The notes beneath the pieces are model-generated. The model made no database searches and was not told where the DNA came from. It was given only the letters and a program-made list of their open reading frames with translations. A stretch of 64,000 nt of DNA. Source: Cherax quadricarinatus. Lineage: Eukaryota > Arthropoda > Malacostraca > Decapoda > Parastacidae. The position numbers and the translations under genes were made by a program. Below, one piece after another: positions 59,970 to 64,000 of this stretch (position 1 is the first letter of the stretch; each line of letters starts with the position of its first letter). The stretch is taken from positions 13,345,502-13,409,501 of the forward strand of contig NC_091369.1 in assembly GCF_038502225.1 (NCBI RefSeq), read 5' to 3'.

Positions 59970-61870
59970 ATGGAGATTTTTTGGACTTCTGAGTAGAGGC
60001 GATTGGGAGGTGTTGTACGAGGTCTTATCGATACTGGAACTTATGAGGGAGAACAGACTGAGGTGTTGAGGTAGGGACTTCCGAGTCCAGGACAGCAAAA
60101 GAATTAGAGACAGGAGTGACTAGGGAAGGGGTAACCCAAGAGGAGGCTGCAGAAGATGGGACCCCAGAGGTGGGGGGACATTTAGAAACATGAGAATAAG
60201 AAATATGGGGTAGTCTCCCTTGGAGGTGTAGATGAGAAACTGCCATAGCATAGGGGAAACCACCTGCCTCTGAGGCAACGGATTTCTCGCTCATTTAAGT
60301 AAACTTGGCAATGGAGAAAGATGGGAGAGCCTCGTGAGAATTAAGGCAAGAGAGAGGTAGGCTACAAGACGTATTGCAGGTCTATGGCGCCGATGACCAT
60401 TCCAATATTTCACTGGATGACCAAAACGCCAGGTGTAGGGATCACCTTTCGAACTTGTAAATGATGTCCCATTATATAAACAGATAATGGGTGGTTCATG
60501 GCAGTCGAAAGTTAATCTAGGTACATTGCAAGGGTATCGTCTCTGCCCGTAGGCAGGAAGGACATAAGTGTGTACTTTGGATTGGGAGGTCTTGGAGTTC
60601 CAGCTGTTCTAGAATGTCATTGTCACATGTCTGGACAATGGTATGGGGCAGAATGACAGTGCCACTACAAGAATTGAGGGAATGGTGCTTTTCCAATAGT
60701 GACAGGAATAGCATAGATATTTGAAAGAGGAGAAAGGACATGCACTTGGTTAGCATTCTTGACTGTGACGATGCATGTACTGCTCTTGAGAGCATGAAAG
60801 GATACATCTCTACCAACATGGTGTAGGAGTGCCTTGCCAATACTATGGTCGGAAATATAGGCAGTAGAGGAAGTCTGTCGTAAAGAATTTAGTCCATTCT
60901 GAAATTGGGTGTGGAAAGGGAGTGTGTGACATGTTGGTCTTCGAGTAGAACGATAAGGAAGAGAAGAATCATCAGGAAACTGTCATGGGCATTTAGGAGT
61001 GGGACGGGCTGGCGATTCGAAAATTGCCGCACCATAGAGGAAGAGGCCGGAAGCATAGTCAAAGGAGAGCAGAGGTCAGACATATCGAAGGAGTCGGTCA
61101 AGACCCCGGTACCTGAAGTGGTTGATGGAACAGCCCCTGCAAGAGGTACAGGAGCATTAGAAGTGTCTGAAGAGTGGTCAAAAACCGAGGCAGGGTAAGA
61201 ACGGGGTACAGTATCAAGAAGGGGCCCAGGGGGAGCAGATTCATGGATTCGGGACTCCATGGTTAGATTTTTTTTTTTTTTCTTAAAAACAAACAAGGAG
61301 GGGAAACATGGAAGAATAGCTACTAGGAGGAAAAAAAGGGCCGTAAATCGACCTCAGCACCACAAGTAGTGCAGATGGGGCATGTAACTCGGTGCCATAC
61401 CCTACCCGTCATACCAGTAAACCAACCTCACATTTACAGAGCCACCTCGGTGGACAAGAGAGGGTGGCCAGCACCCGCCACAAAGCATACCTCCTTTGGC
61501 TACCACCCCCTGGAATCTGACAGGCAGCCTCCAGAGATGCACTCATCACCCAAAGCCCCCCCCCCCCGGGAGACCGGAGATGGATTGCGACATCCCCAGG
61601 TGATCCAGAGTCCACGGCAAACTTCACCACCTCCAAGGACCTCAACAGAATAGGATGGACCCCGGTACCCTTCCCCCTACCTAGGAACTAGATTGCCTGT
61701 GGGAAGAAGCCCGAAGGCCAAAAAGAGGAAGAGAATAGGGGAGATGGGATAGGGTAGGGGGATTGGGGGGTAATTAGGTTCCGTCTGAGGAAGGAGACCA
61801 AAAGGTTAATTCCTCAGACCAAGAGCCTCTTCACCATGCCAAGGAGCCCCCCTTGAAGAGGACCCTGATT
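59970..61870 (-). mobile_element. LINE ORF1 (gag-like) relic and 5' flank
   Basis: The minus strand starts near 61260 with MESRIHESAPPGPLLDTVPR and continues through frames at 60517-60840 (THTMLVEMYPFMLSRAVHAS style). Near 60380-60430 is a decayed zinc-knuckle region reading WRFGHPVKYWNGHRRH, where the usual cysteines are replaced. The sequence to 61870 is probably its 5' leader and ends in a common-SINE-like piece (61760-61860). Confidence 0.65.
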
Positions 61871-62292
61871 AAGCATTTCCAGCTTGATTTTTTAATTATG
61901 CTATTTAAAAAGTAAACAATGTTTTAAATATTTTATTATCTTTAAAATGCACAAACATTAACAATTATACAATTATAAACATTCGTACATAATGCAGCAA
62001 AACCTTTGGAGTCGAGGCCCATCTATTTATCTGGTGAATTCCTGAAAAAAATTATTTACATTAGCTCGGTATTAGGTTTCTGGACCACTAAATAGAACGT
62101 TTATAGTTAAGTTAGAAATCAAGTTCTGCCTGTGAAGGCTTTACACTAAAGTTCTAATGTTCACTACAACTGCTGAAGCTTGAAGCAACCTAACAATTAC
62201 TCTTCATGTACCCAGTACCCAACAATATGTTAAATGTTCCTTTCATTGTAGATGCTACCAGTTTAAAAATCCTGTTCATTTGTTTTGCAAGT

Positions 62293-62455
62293 CTAATTCC
62301 CCCTCAAGGGAGGTTCCTTTAATTAAGCTGGTGAGGGGCTCTTTATCTAGGGAATTGGATCTGTGTTCCAAATCCCTGAATGCCTTCCATAACCCCTTCC
62401 CCCACACCCAAGAGCTGTATAATCCCTACGGATTTAGCTCTCCATGATAAATAAT
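62293..62455 (-). mobile_element. Common SINE, reverse copy
   Basis: AAGCTGGTGAGGGGCTCTTT, GGGAATTGGATCTGTGTTCC and CCCTACGGATTTAGCTCTCC. It ends 38 bases from the donor of the exon at 62493. Confidence 0.85.
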
Positions 62456-62492
62456 GTCCAATTACAAACAAAAATACAAAATTTCTACTCAC

Positions 62493-62672
62493 GAGAATTC
62501 AAGCTTTCTGGTGGAACAAACTATATTCTCTGTTATGCCATTAACTCCACATATATATTGCTTGCATTTGTCTGACGAGTCGAACCACGAGTCTCCAAAC
62601 TTCCGCAACACACCGGTATCGTCCACACATCCATTTAGTAAAGGATAAGAGCCGAGGTCGGTGATGTTATGA
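62493..62672 (-). CDS. Second SVWC-type gene, exon with the N-terminal half of an SVWC domain
   Basis: 180 bases, phase 2 at both ends; acceptor TAATTTTTCAG and donor GTGAGT. It codes HNITDLGSYPLLNGCVDDTG, then FGDSWFDSSDKCKQYICGVN and NIVCSTRKLEFS. It has C1 to C4 of the SVWC pattern; C5 to C8 should follow in another exon, not found to the left. If the donor is not used, TGA follows directly after EFS, giving a truncated domain. Confidence 0.7.
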
Positions 62673-63006
62673 CTGAAAAATTAATATTAAAATTAAAAAC
62701 TAGCAATCTATGCTAAATCAAGAATTGCAGAGTCAACACCAGTTGTATTGGTCCCTTTAGAGGCTCATCCTACACTAAAGCGCTCGGCAGTTGAACCAAA
62801 GGACGAAAGATAAGACCAATGTCCTACAGCACATTTCATTAACCCTGTGAACGAAATACGTTTACATGTCTTTTTAATTCTTCCGCCTCAGGTGACGGTA
62901 CAGTTAAATGGGTACCAATAAGAAGGAAAAAAAAAAGCTGGAAGGTTTCAAGAATATTAACATGTGAGAACTATAGATAAAATTCACTTCAAGTTGTATC
63001 ACATAC

Positions 63007-63195
63007 CTACAACTCCAGCGAGGACAACAGGCTCCCTCTGGAGTGTATTTCTTGCACCCGTGATGTGGTTTGGGATCGGAATAACAGTATTCAGGTATGG
63101 GCTTGATACCATCTGTCGTGCACACCAGTCTGGTGCACGGATCTTTCCTCCACACGTGTCGCAATGGATAGTAGTCATTGATATGTAGACATCCA
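63007..63195 (-). CDS. Second SVWC-type gene, exon with a complete SVWC domain
   Basis: 189 bases, phase 2 at both ends; acceptor TAATTTCAG and donor GTATGT. It codes GCLHINDYYPLRHVWRKDPC, then TRLVCTTDGIKPIPEYCYS and ends GACCPRWSC. Eight cysteines in the SVWC order. It joins in frame to the exon at 62493-62672. Earlier exons must lie beyond the right edge. It is clearly diverged from the tandem SVWC gene. Confidence 0.8.
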
Positions 63196-63249
63196 CTGAA
63201 ATTACATTATAAATTTTGCTTAATTTTTTTTTTTTTAGGAATAGCATGA

Positions 63250-63519
63250 GGAACAACCAGAGCTGAATTAAGATTATATAGACCTCTGAGCTACAGGTAC
63301 CCTGAGGACCCCAGTGATATTTTCAAAAGGAACGAAAGTTAAAGAATTAAGTTCCTTTTTTAAATTGCTAGCCACCATTAAAATTCAAACATTTGGAAAC
63401 AAATTTCTCCAAAACATCAGTAAATTATAAGTTGAGAACATCTCTGGAAGTTCTCCAGCTGGCGGAGGCCCCCGTGCTGCAGCCCCTAAAGTCTGACTTA
63501 ATCCGACCCTGGGGACAAC
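63250..63519. mobile_element. hAT-type MITE with 8-bp target duplication
   Basis: The element 63258-63511 begins CAGAGCTGAATTAAGA and ends with the complement of CAGGGTCGGATTAAGT. Flanks are GGAACAAC (63250-63257) and GGGACAAC (63512-63519), one mismatch. It lies 55 bases upstream of the SVWC exon at 63007-63195, in its intron. Confidence 0.83.
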
Positions 63520-64000
63520 AGAGCATTGTAGTTACACAATGGAAACTCCCAGAAACCACCTTTCAAAAGATATCTAATTTTCAAGACATCCACACTCAAA
63601 TACTATTTTAGCTAAAAGCCCAAAGTGAGATTTTTTATAAAATTTGCCTTGTGGGTTACATTTCTTAACCGCAGCATCTGGGTTACTTTTAAATAGGAAG
63701 AGGGGTGGGGGTAGATTAATATAAAATACATGACAAACTAACGGAGCCTGCAGGATCATAATGTATGGTTTGCATTAAGTGGACTGTGCACAGGAGCGGA
63801 ATTCCCTGCAAGAATACACACCCGAGGGTAGGCCTGTGTGCCCTATCCTCTAAGCCACAGGATCGTCTTTGAAGATGCATGTCGAAGGGGAAGAGACCCT
63901 AGAGAAGCCTTATGAAGCCCAGTACAGCATTCTTTTATATAGGGCTCGGGCCGCAACCTCATTACATAACCCTATACTCGGCTCATTTGTCACTTAAGCA
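63520..64000. other. Right-edge sequence, nothing firm
   Basis: No exon of the SVWC type is recognisable here. Short open frames lack cysteine patterns. Confidence 0.4.

Noticed and set aside
60905..61653. Plus-strand frames MGVERECVTC and MQMGHVTRCH as exons
   Set aside because: They are antisense to a LINE ORF1 relic and lack splice sites or a cysteine pattern like the neighbouring genes.

Overview
The window is nuclear DNA of a multicellular animal. The genes are split into short exons by GT-AG introns of 0.1 to 8.7 kb, and most of the sequence is repeats: (TA)n, (AAT)n, (CA)n and (AG)n arrays, at least ten minisatellites, tRNA-derived SINEs, fold-back elements, MITEs and broken non-LTR retrotransposons. 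The repeat style and the eight-cysteine SVWC-type domains suggest an arthropod, most likely a decapod crustacean. That is an inference from style; no species marker is visible. A run of 100 N (59868-59967) marks an assembly gap.

The main object is one large minus-strand gene, 41563 down to 7008. I assembled 19 exons by hand from conserved splice sites. Their lengths sum to 3435 bases, an exact multiple of three, giving 1144 residues plus a stop. The 5' start (signal peptide) was not found. After two N-terminal exons the gene is an almost strict alternation of two exon types: a 183-198 base exon coding one SVWC-like domain (single von Willebrand factor C fold, as in insect and shrimp Vago) and a 96-222 base exon coding a Thr/Pro-rich, mucin-like linker. 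There are eight linkers and nine SVWC exons. The last two SVWC exons are adjacent and the final one ends in a stop. Every internal boundary after the second exon is phase 2, so any module can be duplicated or lost without a frameshift. Signs of continuing change include two SVWC exons that differ at only about 7 of 192 bases, a pair sharing an extra cysteine, a splice donor remade by a TAAG expansion, and a 22-copy, 50-base minisatellite grown from the 3' end of one SVWC exon.

A second gene lies on the plus strand (50605-59413 or beyond). It has a signal-peptide exon, two exons coding related CC...CC...EHGCC modules, and a fourth cysteine-bearing exon. All its introns are phase 1, one appears to be GC-AG, and intron 2 is filled with retrotransposon debris. 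At the right edge two more minus-strand, phase-2 exons with SVWC-like cysteines (62493-63195) belong to a further gene that continues beyond the window or upstream. The region therefore looks like a cluster of secreted cysteine-rich proteins.

Layout: 1-2.5 kb minisatellites; 2.6-5.2 kb dead LINE; 7.0-41.6 kb modular SVWC gene with repeat-filled introns; 41.6-50.6 kb repeats and LINE fragments; 50.6-59.4 kb plus-strand gene with LINE pieces in intron 2; 59.9-61.9 kb gap and a LINE ORF1 relic; 62.3-64 kb SINE, SVWC exons and a hAT-type MITE.
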